Part shown: positions 54,651-61,300 of the stretch, in pieces | Position numbering within the stretch: the first letter of the stretch is position 1 | Layout: each line of letters begins with the position of its first letter | Origin: Anaerolineales bacterium | GTDB lineage: Bacteria; Chloroflexota; Anaerolineae; Anaerolineales; Anaerolineaceae | Assembly: GCA_020060485.1 (NCBI GenBank) | Contig: JAGVAB010000104.1 | Span: forward strand, 18,558-82,557 | Reading direction: 5' to 3' | Length of the DNA: 64,000 bases | Program-made: the position numbers and the translations under genes | Notes under the pieces: generated by a model | What the model saw: the letters and a program-made list of their open reading frames with translations, nothing else | The model's database searches: none | Told to the model about the DNA's origin: nothing

Positions 54651-54745
54651 TTATGCGAAATGAAAAACTCACGATAACCCGCCAAAACTGCCGCCGATCC
54701 TGCCCGCCTGGGTGTAGCAATTTCGCATAATAGTATTTATGCGAA
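54651..54745. promoter_or_regulatory. Inverted-repeat operator upstream of primase
   Basis: TTCGCATAA (54722-54730) and TTATGCGAA (54737-54745) form a perfect inverted repeat around TAGTAT; a third half-site TTATGCGAA is at 54651-54659, 16 nt before the primase ATG. A palindromic operator governing primase is likely. The rest of 54641-54883 holds nothing else that I see. Confidence 0.55.
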
Positions 54746-54883
54746 GCTCCCACAGCAACCCCACCCGCCTTTCTTTTCCACCCGTCACGCCGCCCGGCCA
54801 TGCGCCCATGAATTTGTGCAGTTCCCGTTTTTTTTATCTACTGTCTTATTTACTGATTAGCGGCGGGGCGGCTGGCTACGGGG

Positions 54884-55485
54884 TCAGGCGAAGGGGGGCG
54901 TCACGCTGGGGCAAAAAGTATCCCGTTGGGGCGGCTCGACCCAGCGCAAACCCAGCATACGGAAGATGCCCGCCTCGGTGCCGTCGTCCACCCGCTGCTC
55001 CTGGCTGTAGAGGCCGTGACCTGCTTTTGTAGTACATGCCCATGTCCTGCGCTCTGGCGGCCAGTTTGATGTTGAGCTCAGCGGGACCGGTGCGGGTTTG
55101 CAGCAGGGCGCCGTAGTTAGACCCGTCCGGCTCGGCAAAGAAGATGTCCACCGGCACGGACTGGTAAATGAAACGCGTCATGCGGGCATTGGCCTTGATG
55201 TGGAACGGCTCGTTGAGCAGGCGGGAGATAGCCTCTGCCAGGCGGCGGGCGGTGAAGGTCTGCTGGATGCGCAGCTCGCCGAACAGATCGGCTACCTGAC
55301 CCTGCTGCTCATAGCGCGGCCAGGCGACCAGGTCGATGTCGTGGCACCAGGCGCGCTGGCGGCGCAGGCTGCCTGCGATTTGCAGGTGGCCATCATGGCA
55401 GGCGTAGGCCAGGGAGGGCCATGAGCAGGTTGCTGGCCAGCGGTTCGAGCTGGCGGTAAGGGTAGGCTCTATCCATCGCAGTCAT
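54884..55485 (-). pseudogene. PolX-like nucleotidyltransferase with two frameshifts
   Basis: Starts at the ATG at 55485, overlapping the upstream stop (ATGA). The frame must be shifted near 55400 and again near 55030 to be read through. The restored product has GSLRRQRAWCHDIDLVAWP (the palm DxD), VDIFFAEPDGSNYGALLQTR (third Asp) and AARAQDMGMYYKAGHGLYS, all hallmarks of the DNA polymerase X palm and thumb, ending near LRWVEPPQRDTFCPS. About 200 residues when restored, shorter than a full PolX. Whether it is dead, programmed or misread is not decidable here. Confidence 0.65.
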
Positions 55486-55790
55486 TGCAGCGTCTCCCAA
55501 AAAGGATCTGCTATTAGACCCTGACTGTCCACCTCCTGTGTGCGCTTAGCGCCCAGCGCCTCAGCCGCAGTTCTGCGGCACCAATCCAGGTTGCGTTTGC
55601 TGGCCTGCTTGTAAATCTGGATAAGCGCATACTCCAACTTTGTGTTGCGTTCCTCTAACTCAGCGTTATCCTGGAGCCAGATGTTGTTCTCATCCACGCA
55701 CGCGCTGGCAAGCATCTCCAGCTCTGCGATCCGTTTGCGGTCCGCCAAATGGCGGGCAATCGCTTTCCTCAAATCATCCAGGGCATTCAT
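55482..55790 (-). CDS. Coiled-coil phage protein
   Basis: 102 residues with a long heptad region (RKRIAELEMLASACVDENNI and NAELEERNTKLEYALIQIYK). ATGA overlap on both sides, so coupled. Unknown role. Confidence 0.6.
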   Translation of the reverse strand: MNALDDLRKAIARHLADRKRIAELEMLASACVDENNIWLQDNAELEERNTKLEYALIQIYKQASKRNLDWCRRTAAEALGAKRTQEVDSQGLIADPFWETLQ

Positions 55791-56113
55791 TCCACCTCCG
55801 CTGACGAGCAGTAATCAGATATATACCTCTCGAGGGTATCCACTCGTTGCTGCAACCTCACAGCCTCGTCGAACAGCGGCGTAAATCTGATGACGGTTGA
55901 CCAGTGAGGGCCAGATTTCACATTTTTTCCGCGATGTTTATCGGCATACCATTTGCAATCGTTCAGAATCTCGTTGTCGACCACGCTCACCTCCTCCTCC
56001 TCTCTCTCGCACTTCGGACAAAACCATTGCCCCGCCCAGTACCGTTCTAAGCAGGTATCACACACACGGCACTGTCTCGGTTCAGGTGGTAATGGCGGAT
56101 CATATACACTCAT
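55787..56113 (-). CDS. Phage zinc-ribbon/helical protein
   Basis: 108 residues. N-terminal four-Cys zinc ribbon (CRVCDTCLERYWAGQWFCPK, CxxCxxC...CxxC), then an acidic linker (EREEEEVSVVDNE) and a helical half (EAVRLQQRVDTLERYISDYC). Possibly a transcription- or replication-associated protein. Overlaps the FtsK-gamma gene by ATGA. Confidence 0.58.
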   Translation of the reverse strand: MSVYDPPLPPEPRQCRVCDTCLERYWAGQWFCPKCEREEEEVSVVDNEILNDCKWYADKHRGKNVKSGPHWSTVIRFTPLFDEAVRLQQRVDTLERYISDYCSSAEVE

Positions 56114-56310
56114 TCCACCACCTCTCTCTGTCCGTCATTTCCCCGCTCACTGACAACACCTTCATCCTCCATCATGTCCAGCAACCGCGCCGCGGTCGGG
56201 TAACCAATTCGTAATTCTCTTTGTAAGTCCACAGCCTTGCACTTCTTTGTTCGCCGCACGAACGCAACGGCAGCGTCATAAAGTTGGTCGATCCATTCAT
56301 CCCGTGACAT
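56110..56310 (-). CDS. Stand-alone FtsK-gamma domain
   Basis: 66 residues. LYDAAVAFVRRTKKCKAVDL, QRELRIGYPTAARLLDMMED and EGVVSERGNDGQREVV match the winged-helix gamma domain of FtsK, which reads KOPS sequences and contacts XerD. No motor domain is attached. It starts at the ATG at 56310, sharing one base with the upstream stop (TGATG). Confidence 0.75.
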   Translation of the reverse strand: MSRDEWIDQLYDAAVAFVRRTKKCKAVDLQRELRIGYPTAARLLDMMEDEGVVSERGNDGQREVVE

Positions 56311-56471
56311 CAGATCACCTCCACCTGACTCAATCGCACCAGCCCGATTCCGGGCAGGCGCACCACCGGCACCCCGGCCAGCAGCTCGGCTGGTTCATCC
56401 AATACCACCCGGCGCACACGGCCATCGATGCCAGGGCAGCGCACGTCCCGGCCGGAAAGCTCCGGTTCCAT
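56310..56471 (-). CDS. Small protein overlapping its upstream gene
   Basis: 53 residues (MEPELSGRDVRCPGIDGRVR...VRLSQVEVI) from the ATG at 56471. Its beta-rich, protein-like composition (RRVVLDEPAELLAGVPVVRL) suggests it is real, while the same bases in the frame of the 56554 gene give an odd Cys/Trp-rich tail. It is the C-terminal part of a frameshifted or programmed fusion, or a separate gene. Coupled to the FtsK-gamma gene. Confidence 0.5.
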   Translation of the reverse strand: MEPELSGRDVRCPGIDGRVRRVVLDEPAELLAGVPVVRLPGIGLVRLSQVEVI

Positions 56472-56554
56472 TCACGCACCCAGTCGTCTTTATCCTGTGT
56501 GCTCAGGCGATAGCCCTTTTTATATTTGCGGGCCAGATACTTTTGGTTGCTCAT
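56330..56554 (-). CDS. Small protein with out-of-frame tail
   Basis: 74 residues. The start overlaps the ParB-like stop (ATGA), and the first 30 residues are basic (NQKYLARKYKKGYRLSTQDK). After about residue 30 the composition becomes Trp/Cys rich and unlike phage proteins, while another frame opens (56471). So the true product may be truncated or shifted. Confidence 0.4.
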   Translation of the reverse strand: MSNQKYLARKYKKGYRLSTQDKDDWVREWNRSFPAGTCAALASMAVCAGWYWMNQPSCWPGCRWCACPESGWCD

Positions 56555-57396
56555 TCCTGTACCCTGCGCATGTTTTTGAGGAACTCAACCAGCGGGCACT
56601 CCCGGCAGGTTGACTCGCTGGCCATATCCACCAGCGGACAATCCTGGCAGGTTTTGATCACGGCTTGCTCGACGGTTGCCTGATCCAGGCGGATACTGTC
56701 CAGACCAACAAGCTGGCCAACAACGGCTCCCTGGCGCTCAGCCACGTATAACGCTGGTCCATCTCCGCCGGCGATGATACGCTTCGGCTTCTGGGTGCCG
56801 GCTGATGCCATTCGCAATCCCTTCAAAATGACATGATTGGCGGAATTACGCACGGCATAGCGCCGGGCCAGGCTGATGCGCAGCTCCGGATCCTGGATGT
56901 CCAGCAGAGCCCTGCAAATAGAAGGATTGCTGGTAAAAGCCCTGCTGGCAACCAATTCCTGGATCGGCGCATCCAGTTTTAGCAGGTTCAAGCGTTCCGA
57001 AATATAAGACCCGCTTTTCCCTGTCATACTTGAGATCTCTTTCCCATTCATGCCAAACTCATCCGCCAGGCGGCGGTAGGCACGCGCTTCCTCAATCGGG
57101 TTGAGATCATCGCGCTGGAGATTGGCGATTAAGGCCAGGCCCAATTTCTTTTCCTTCCCCTCATCCCGCGGGCGCACCGAGACGGGGATCTCTGCCAAAC
57201 CGGCCATGATCGAGGCCCGCAAGCGCCGCTCGCCGTCCAGCAAAATATAGCGATCGCCTTCCTGGTACACCACCACCGGATTGATCACGCCCACTTCGGC
57301 GATGCTCTGCGCCAGGCCCGCCAGCTCGTCCGGGTCAAAGTCCACTCGCGGCTGTTCCGGGTTTGGATCGATCAGATTCACGTCAACTTTTTCCAT
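56551..57396 (-). CDS. ParB/RepB-like protein with Cys-rich C-terminus
   Basis: 281 residues from the ATG at 57396 (GAGGTG upstream); the longer frame is not needed. N-terminal ParB CTPase/N domain: IDPNPEQPRVDFDPDEL, DRYILLDGERRLRAS (GERR), LALIANLQRDDLNPIEEARA; then an HTH (GKEISSMTGKSGSYISERLN). The C-terminal 50 residues have CQDCPLVDMASESTCRECPL, two CxxC pairs not typical of ParB. It may bind parS-like sites for partition or act as a transcription regulator. It overlaps the MazG gene by 14 nt. Confidence 0.82.
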   Translation of the reverse strand: MEKVDVNLIDPNPEQPRVDFDPDELAGLAQSIAEVGVINPVVVYQEGDRYILLDGERRLRASIMAGLAEIPVSVRPRDEGKEKKLGLALIANLQRDDLNPIEEARAYRRLADEFGMNGKEISSMTGKSGSYISERLNLLKLDAPIQELVASRAFTSNPSICRALLDIQDPELRISLARRYAVRNSANHVILKGLRMASAGTQKPKRIIAGGDGPALYVAERQGAVVGQLVGLDSIRLDQATVEQAVIKTCQDCPLVDMASESTCRECPLVEFLKNMRRVQE

Positions 57397-57685
57397 CCTG
57401 CACCTCAAATCCTTTTTTGGCCATCTTTGCCCGCAGGGCCTGGACGGGATCGACCCCCACCGAGTCGGCAAAAATGTAGAGCATCATCAGCACGTCGCCG
57501 ATCTCGCTGGCCACGTCCCGCTCACGGTCCGGGTTGTTGCGTACCCAGGCGGCCTTTTCCTGCACCCAGGCGTCGCTCAGTTCGCCAATTTCGGACACCA
57601 GGAACAACAGCGAGCGATCTGCGTTGGGCCAGGTGAGGCTGCGGAAGGCAAAATAGGACGTGATCCACTTCATCAGCTCTGGCAT
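57383..57685 (-). CDS. MazG-like pyrophosphohydrolase
   Basis: 100 residues. EIGELSDAW (EExxE-type first half) near 31 and ASEIGDVLMMLYIFAD near 58 match the metal-binding helices of MazG/all-alpha NTP pyrophosphatases. It would hydrolyse NTPs or dNTPs, possibly ppGpp or modified nucleotides. Phage copies are common. It overlaps both neighbours. Confidence 0.75.
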   Translation of the reverse strand: MPELMKWITSYFAFRSLTWPNADRSLLFLVSEIGELSDAWVQEKAAWVRNNPDRERDVASEIGDVLMMLYIFADSVGVDPVQALRAKMAKKGFEVQDGKS

Positions 57686-57900
57686 GCGCGCACCATCCGT
57701 GTATGTATGCGCGTCTGGACGCGCTTTGCCAGTTTACGAATCTCGCCCAGATCAGAAACAGCCGGTAGCAGTAAGCCAGGCGCAACGTGCACACCTGCAT
57801 CCAGGCGTACCTGCACCAGTTCGGTGCGCACGATGAGATTGCCCAGCAGGGCCAGATCGCCCTCCAGATCCTCGCGTACCGCCTCGGCCTCAGTTGTCAT
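57673..57900 (-). CDS. Hypothetical phage protein
   Basis: 75 residues from the ATG at 57900 (MTTEAEAVREDLEGDLALLG). The helical N-terminal half is acidic, and the rest is mixed. It lies inside the early operon, overlapping the membrane-protein gene by 11 nt. No family recognised. Confidence 0.45.
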   Translation of the reverse strand: MTTEAEAVREDLEGDLALLGNLIVRTELVQVRLDAGVHVAPGLLLPAVSDLGEIRKLAKRVQTRIHTRMVRACQS

Positions 57901-58267
57901 CCTGCCCCTGGTCATCCACATCCTCCTCGATCTTGCGTAACGCTGAGCGGATCACTGCAAACTCGCCATCGGCTGCGTCACGCTCGGCGCGCAGCTCCAG
58001 GGTATGATCCACGGTGTAGGCCAAGATGGTGGCCAGGCCGCAGAAAAGGATCACCAGCCACAGGGCGGCTGCTGCCTGTGCGCCGGGCAGATCTCCCACG
58101 GCCAGGAAGAGCACGGTCAGGGGCAGGGCCAGCGCCAGCACGCCCAGCACGTAGGCCGCCAGGCGGGGCAGCTCTTGCCCCAGCAGCTTGCGCCAGGGCA
58201 GCCAGTGCTCCACCAGGATCAGCAGTACGGACATCAGCACGGTAACGCCAACGGTGAGCCAGTTCAT
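57890..58267 (-). CDS. Three-helix membrane protein
   Basis: 125 residues. Hydrophobic segments near 4-20, 36-56 and 66-87, then a charged coiled tail (HTLELRAERDAADGEFAVIR). Could be a superinfection-exclusion or signalling membrane protein; that is speculation. The start overlaps the upstream stop (ATGA). Confidence 0.6.
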   Translation of the reverse strand: MNWLTVGVTVLMSVLLILVEHWLPWRKLLGQELPRLAAYVLGVLALALPLTVLFLAVGDLPGAQAAAALWLVILFCGLATILAYTVDHTLELRAERDAADGEFAVIRSALRKIEEDVDDQGQDDN

Positions 58268-58689
58268 GCGCTTTCCTCCGCGTCGGTGTACACCGGATCG
58301 GTGCTGTTCTCGGCCAGCCAGGCTTTGTGGGCCTTGGCCAGGGCGATCTCCAGATCGTTGGTAAACATGTCACACTCAAGTTCATCGGGGCAAGAAAAAG
58401 CAGCCCACTTCCCGTTTGATGCAGTTTTTTTGAGAGTACCGTGCTCTATAAAAACAGTCAGGTAAAAACTGACACACCCAGGAATGCTTACTGGCATGTA
58501 TAAAAATACTCTGTTGTCAACCATCTTTGAAAAATCGATATACTCGGCGATCTGCGGGTACATCTGGCAGACGATTTCCTTCCTGCGCTGCGCGCGTTCG
58601 GCATCCTGCGCCTGAAGGCGTTTGATCATCATTTCTTCACGGGCTATTTTGATTTCACCGGCCTTGATCAATTCCTGTAATACGCTCAT
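58264..58689 (-). CDS. Hypothetical early phage protein
   Basis: 141 residues from the ATG at 58689 with GAGGTG upstream. N-terminal helical, basic region (KAGEIKIAREEMMIKRLQAQ) and a beta C-terminal part (NRVFLYMPVSIPGCVSFYLT). Unknown function. Confidence 0.5.
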   Translation of the reverse strand: MSVLQELIKAGEIKIAREEMMIKRLQAQDAERAQRRKEIVCQMYPQIAEYIDFSKMVDNRVFLYMPVSIPGCVSFYLTVFIEHGTLKKTASNGKWAAFSCPDELECDMFTNDLEIALAKAHKAWLAENSTDPVYTDAEESA

Positions 58690-58713
58690 CTTTCACCTCA
58701 TCTTGAACCCGAG

Positions 58714-58748
58714 GCCCTGGCGGTGGAGACACCGCCGACCGCCAGGGC
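58714..58748. promoter_or_regulatory. Mutually exclusive nested hairpins
   Basis: GCCCTGGCGGT (58714-58724) pairs with ACCGCCAGGGC (58738-58748); alternatively GGCGGTG (58719-58725) pairs with CACCGCC (58730-58736). The stems overlap, so only one can form at a time. It lies just before the Shine-Dalgarno of the 58689 gene, so an attenuator or translation switch is possible. Confidence 0.4.
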
Positions 58749-58751
58749 TAT

Positions 58752-58937
58752 TCAGTTGTGGCAGCCGCCTCCCGGCGAACCGCAAGACCACACCACCCGG
58801 ATTTGCATCCATAATCGAATCGTGTTTTCCGAGATCAGGCCCACCGGGTAAGGGCCTGGACAACCGGCTGCATCTCCAGCAGCCTTGCAGCGGTCTTTCC
58901 CGCCGTCAGATCGGCCGATCGTGCCCCTTTCCCGCAT
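58752..58937 (-). CDS. Small phage protein, uncertain
   Basis: 61 residues. The end (GLISENTIRLWMQIRVVWSC) resembles a short phage motif (PENxxAxxLWxxxQTQWR) seen in tail-module proteins. The start at 58937 is uncertain because the REP palindrome covers it and no ribosome site is seen. Confidence 0.35.
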   Translation of the reverse strand: MRERGTIGRSDGGKDRCKAAGDAAGCPGPYPVGLISENTIRLWMQIRVVWSCGSPGGGCHN

Positions 58938-58961
58938 CCCCTCGACAAGCTCGGGGTGCGG
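58931..58961. repeat. REP-like palindrome, family A
   Basis: Thirty-one bases starting CCCGCATCCCCTCGACAAGC, identical to 59640-59670. CCCC/GGGG stem around the TCGACAAGCTC loop, extended by CCGCA/TGCGG. Confidence 0.6.
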
Positions 58962-59036
58962 ACGTGGGGGTCATTGGAGCGGCCGGGTTTCGATCCCGGT
59001 CAAAGGCCCCTATGTGCGCCTCCGCCCCGTGTGCTG

Positions 59037-59321
59037 CTACTCGGCAGGGGGTGAGGGGGGTTCCCCGCCCAGATTATTGACTAGATCGGTAAATGAATCA
59101 GGCAGCAAGTGCGGACCGCATGCGGCCCGTAATCTCTCCACCTGCTCTACCTGATCCAACAGCCCACTTACACTTACCTTGCAGTAAGAAGTGGGCAAAA
59201 ACTCATCCGGATCCCCTTCCCATTTTTCAGCACCCAGGTTCAAACAATTGATCAAATCGCTGCTGCATTTATCAACCCGGTTTCCTTTTAGTTTTCGTTT
59301 CTTGCGGCTGCTACTCATCAC
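59037..59321 (-). CDS. Hypothetical phage protein
   Basis: 94 residues, basic N-terminus (SSSRKKRKLKGNRVDKCSSD) then mixed; the start overlaps the upstream stop (ATGA). No family recognised. The C-terminus ends in a Pro-rich stretch. Confidence 0.45.
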   Translation of the reverse strand: MMSSSRKKRKLKGNRVDKCSSDLINCLNLGAEKWEGDPDEFLPTSYCKVSVSGLLDQVEQVERLRAACGPHLLPDSFTDLVNNLGGEPPSPPAE

Positions 59322-59605
59322 TTCCTCCCACTTGCCGGGTCCATGCCCTGGCTTTGATCAAAATCTGGTACCGGGTTCAGCCAGTCGGCGGGGATGTTGG
59401 ACCGCCAGGGATGGCTGGCCTGCCGCTCTGCGGCGTTTTGGCGGATCTGCTCTTGACGATAGGCCGCCTCTTGCGGGGTGGCCTTGCCATCTGCCAGGCG
59501 GGCCAGCCGGGCGCGGTTGTGGTTTTCAAACGGCACGCCGTCTGAGTCCAGTTCCCGCGCCTGCGGCGCTTTGACCGGCGGATGGATGACAGGTAATTTG
59601 TTCAT
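59318..59605 (-). CDS. Hypothetical phage protein
   Basis: 95 residues from the ATG at 59605, with the strong ribosome site AGGAGGTG. Charged helical middle (NHNRARLARLADGKATPQEA). Unknown role. The strong site suggests it begins a translation unit after the tRNA-like gene. Confidence 0.5.
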   Translation of the reverse strand: MNKLPVIHPPVKAPQARELDSDGVPFENHNRARLARLADGKATPQEAAYRQEQIRQNAAERQASHPWRSNIPADWLNPVPDFDQSQGMDPASGRK

Positions 59606-59639
59606 CAGCACCTCCTCGATTTTCAAATCGTTTTCCCTT

Positions 59640-59670
59640 CCCGCATCCCCTCGACAAGCTCGGGGTGCGG
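59640..59670. repeat. REP-like palindrome, family A
   Basis: Identical 31-bp copy of 58931-58961. It follows the tRNA-like gene on the minus strand and could act as its terminator. Confidence 0.6.
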
Positions 59671-59681
59671 GGGGTGACCAG

Positions 59682-59772
59682 TCGGGCAGGGGGGAGTCGA
59701 ACCCACCCTTACGGTGTGTAGGACGGCATGCGAAACCGTTTTATTCACCGTTGCGCCGAACCCATGCGCCCG
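59682..59772 (-). tRNA. Class II tRNA-like gene, anticodon loop reads CGC
   Basis: 91 nt. Acceptor CGGGCGC/CTGCCCG (one G-T, one mismatch), anticodon stem ACGGT/GCCGT with loop TTCGCAT, long variable arm with CCTAC/GTAAGG, T arm GTGGG/CCCCC with loop TTCGACT, discriminator A. The D arm is poorly paired. A long variable arm is normal for Leu, Ser or Tyr tRNAs, but the loop would read CGC. Possibly a phage tRNA with altered identity or a decayed tRNA. Confidence 0.45.
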
Positions 59773-59786
59773 ATCCATACCAATAA

Positions 59787-59993
59787 TCAACCGCTAACGC
59801 CTTCCATCTCAACCGGTGGGTAATCCGGTTTGACGGCAGTAATGAAAACCGCCTCGAAGGGGTGACCGTAGGGCTTGGGCAAAGTGCTTTCGATGACATC
59901 CAGCCCCTGCTCTTCCAGCGCCTCGGTGACTGCCTGGCGCAGCGAGAGCAGCATTTCCCGCCTGCCGGTCATGCGCAGCACGATGGCGTCCAT
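59787..59993 (-). CDS. Hypothetical phage protein
   Basis: 68 residues from the ATG at 59993, overlapping the recombinase stop (ATGA). MDAIVLRMTGRREMLLSLRQ...; a compact alpha/beta domain with a Pro-rich end. Unknown. Confidence 0.5.
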   Translation of the reverse strand: MDAIVLRMTGRREMLLSLRQAVTEALEEQGLDVIESTLPKPYGHPFEAVFITAVKPDYPPVEMEGVSG

Positions 59994-60913
59994 CAGATCA
60001 CCTCCACGGCGGCGGTCAGGTCGCCCCAACCGGGCTGGCCGTAGCGCACCGTGGTTTGGGGGCTGCTGTGGCGCATGACAGCCTGCACTCGCTCCAGGCC
60101 CACCCCGGCGTCCAGCATGCGTTTGGCGCAGGTGTGGCGCAGACGGTGGGGGGTCAGCTCCTCCACCCCGGCCTGGCTGCCGATCTCGGCCACCCGCAGC
60201 TGGATCATGCGCGTGGTGAGCGGGAACAGTGCGCCAGCACTCCCCTGGCTATCGATCCAGGGGGTGATCAAGCGCCGCGCCTCGCGGCTGAGGGGCACCA
60301 CGGCCTCTTTTCCGCCTTTGCCCCGGCGGATGATGACCCGCCCGGCGCGCTCCGAGATATCCACGTCTCCGGCCTGCAAACTGGTTACCTCAAACTCACG
60401 CAGACCGGCGTAGACCATCAGAGCGATCATGGCCGCATCCCGCCGGGCGCGCATGCGGCGCAGGGGGGTGTTGGCGGCGTTGATGTTCTGCTCCACCTGG
60501 CGCATCAGGCGGGCGTACTCCTGGCGTTCCAGCCAGCGCGGCGGCAGGGCGGCTTTTTCCATGGGCTGCACCCCGTCCAGCGGATTGAGGGTCAACCAGC
60601 CGCAGTCCTGCGCCCAGGCGCAAAAGCGGGTCAGCGAGGCGCGGCGGCGGTTCCAGGTGGATGCCGCCACCTGACACACCTCCACCTGCCAGCGGCGGAA
60701 GGCGTGCAGATCGTAGTTTGTCAGTTTATCGGGGGAAAAATCCTGCCCAATCTCGGATTGCCACCAGGAGCGGAAGATCTCCACGTCCTGCCGGTAGGCG
60801 CTGACGGTCAGGGTGCTGCATCCATCGGCCTCCAGGGCCTGGCAGAAACCGCTCTGCCAGTCGTCCAGGTTCACTGCCCATACAGTTCTGGTCATTTCCA
60901 TCATCATCTTCAT
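59993..60913 (-). CDS. Second tyrosine recombinase (XerC/D-like)
   Basis: 306 residues; several nearby Met codons make the start uncertain. Core-binding domain (ADGCSTLTVSAYRQDVEIFR) and catalytic domain with Arg in VYAGLREFEVTSL near 169, HRLRHTCAKRMLDAGVGLER near 258 and a later His/Tyr pair (MRHSSPQTTVRYGQ) near 281. Compared with the integrase by tRNA-Val it is closer to the XerC/D type. It lies among early genes, away from any attachment repeat, and may resolve phage dimers rather than integrate. Confidence 0.85.
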   Translation of the reverse strand: MKMMMEMTRTVWAVNLDDWQSGFCQALEADGCSTLTVSAYRQDVEIFRSWWQSEIGQDFSPDKLTNYDLHAFRRWQVEVCQVAASTWNRRRASLTRFCAWAQDCGWLTLNPLDGVQPMEKAALPPRWLERQEYARLMRQVEQNINAANTPLRRMRARRDAAMIALMVYAGLREFEVTSLQAGDVDISERAGRVIIRRGKGGKEAVVPLSREARRLITPWIDSQGSAGALFPLTTRMIQLRVAEIGSQAGVEELTPHRLRHTCAKRMLDAGVGLERVQAVMRHSSPQTTVRYGQPGWGDLTAAVEVI

Positions 60914-60954
60914 CTTTCAGCTTCAGCTTTTCATCTGGCGGCAAGATCGGGGTT

Positions 60955-61038
60955 TCAGATCTTGTCAACGATATGGCGATTGGCCCACAGGACAGCCAAC
61001 CCAACCAGCAGGATCAGGATCAGGCCCAGGGTGTTCAC
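60955..61038 (-). CDS. 27-residue transmembrane peptide
   Basis: From a GTG at 61038 that overlaps the upstream stop (GTGA). One hydrophobic helix (TLGLILILLVGLAVLWA) and a short basic tail (NRHIVDKI). Small single-span phage peptides often modulate host proteins; role unknown. Confidence 0.5.
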   Translation of the reverse strand: MNTLGLILILLVGLAVLWANRHIVDKI

Positions 61039-61262
61039 GGCAGCCTGCCCACAAACTGCACGCCCATCAGGTCCAGCAGGTGCCAGGCGTTGCGCTCGGC
61101 GTCCAGATCCTCGTTGATCTTTGCGATCAGCACGGTTTCATAGGTGTTTTGCGGCAAGGGCAGGGCCTGGCGAATGCGCTCAATGGAGTGGAACCTGTCC
61201 TGGGCGATATTACGGTTCGCAGTTACCTGCACCTGGATTTCCATTTTTTCGGGGGTCATCAT
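61035..61262 (-). CDS. Hypothetical phage protein
   Basis: 75 residues, AAAGGATACG upstream of the ATG at 61262. Helix-rich with RNIAQDRFHSIERIRQALPL. Coupled to the 27-residue peptide. Family unknown. Confidence 0.5.
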   Translation of the reverse strand: MMTPEKMEIQVQVTANRNIAQDRFHSIERIRQALPLPQNTYETVLIAKINEDLDAERNAWHLLDLMGVQFVGRLP

Positions 61263-61300
61263 CGTATCCTTTCATCTTCATCTTGAACGGGTTGGGGGTT

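Noticed and set aside
58975..59055. Second tRNA-like structure (CCGGG...CCCGG T-arm) after the REP at 58931
   Set aside because: The T-arm and acceptor 3' half look right on the minus strand, but there is no matching 5' acceptor and no 7-nt anticodon loop with a 5-bp stem.
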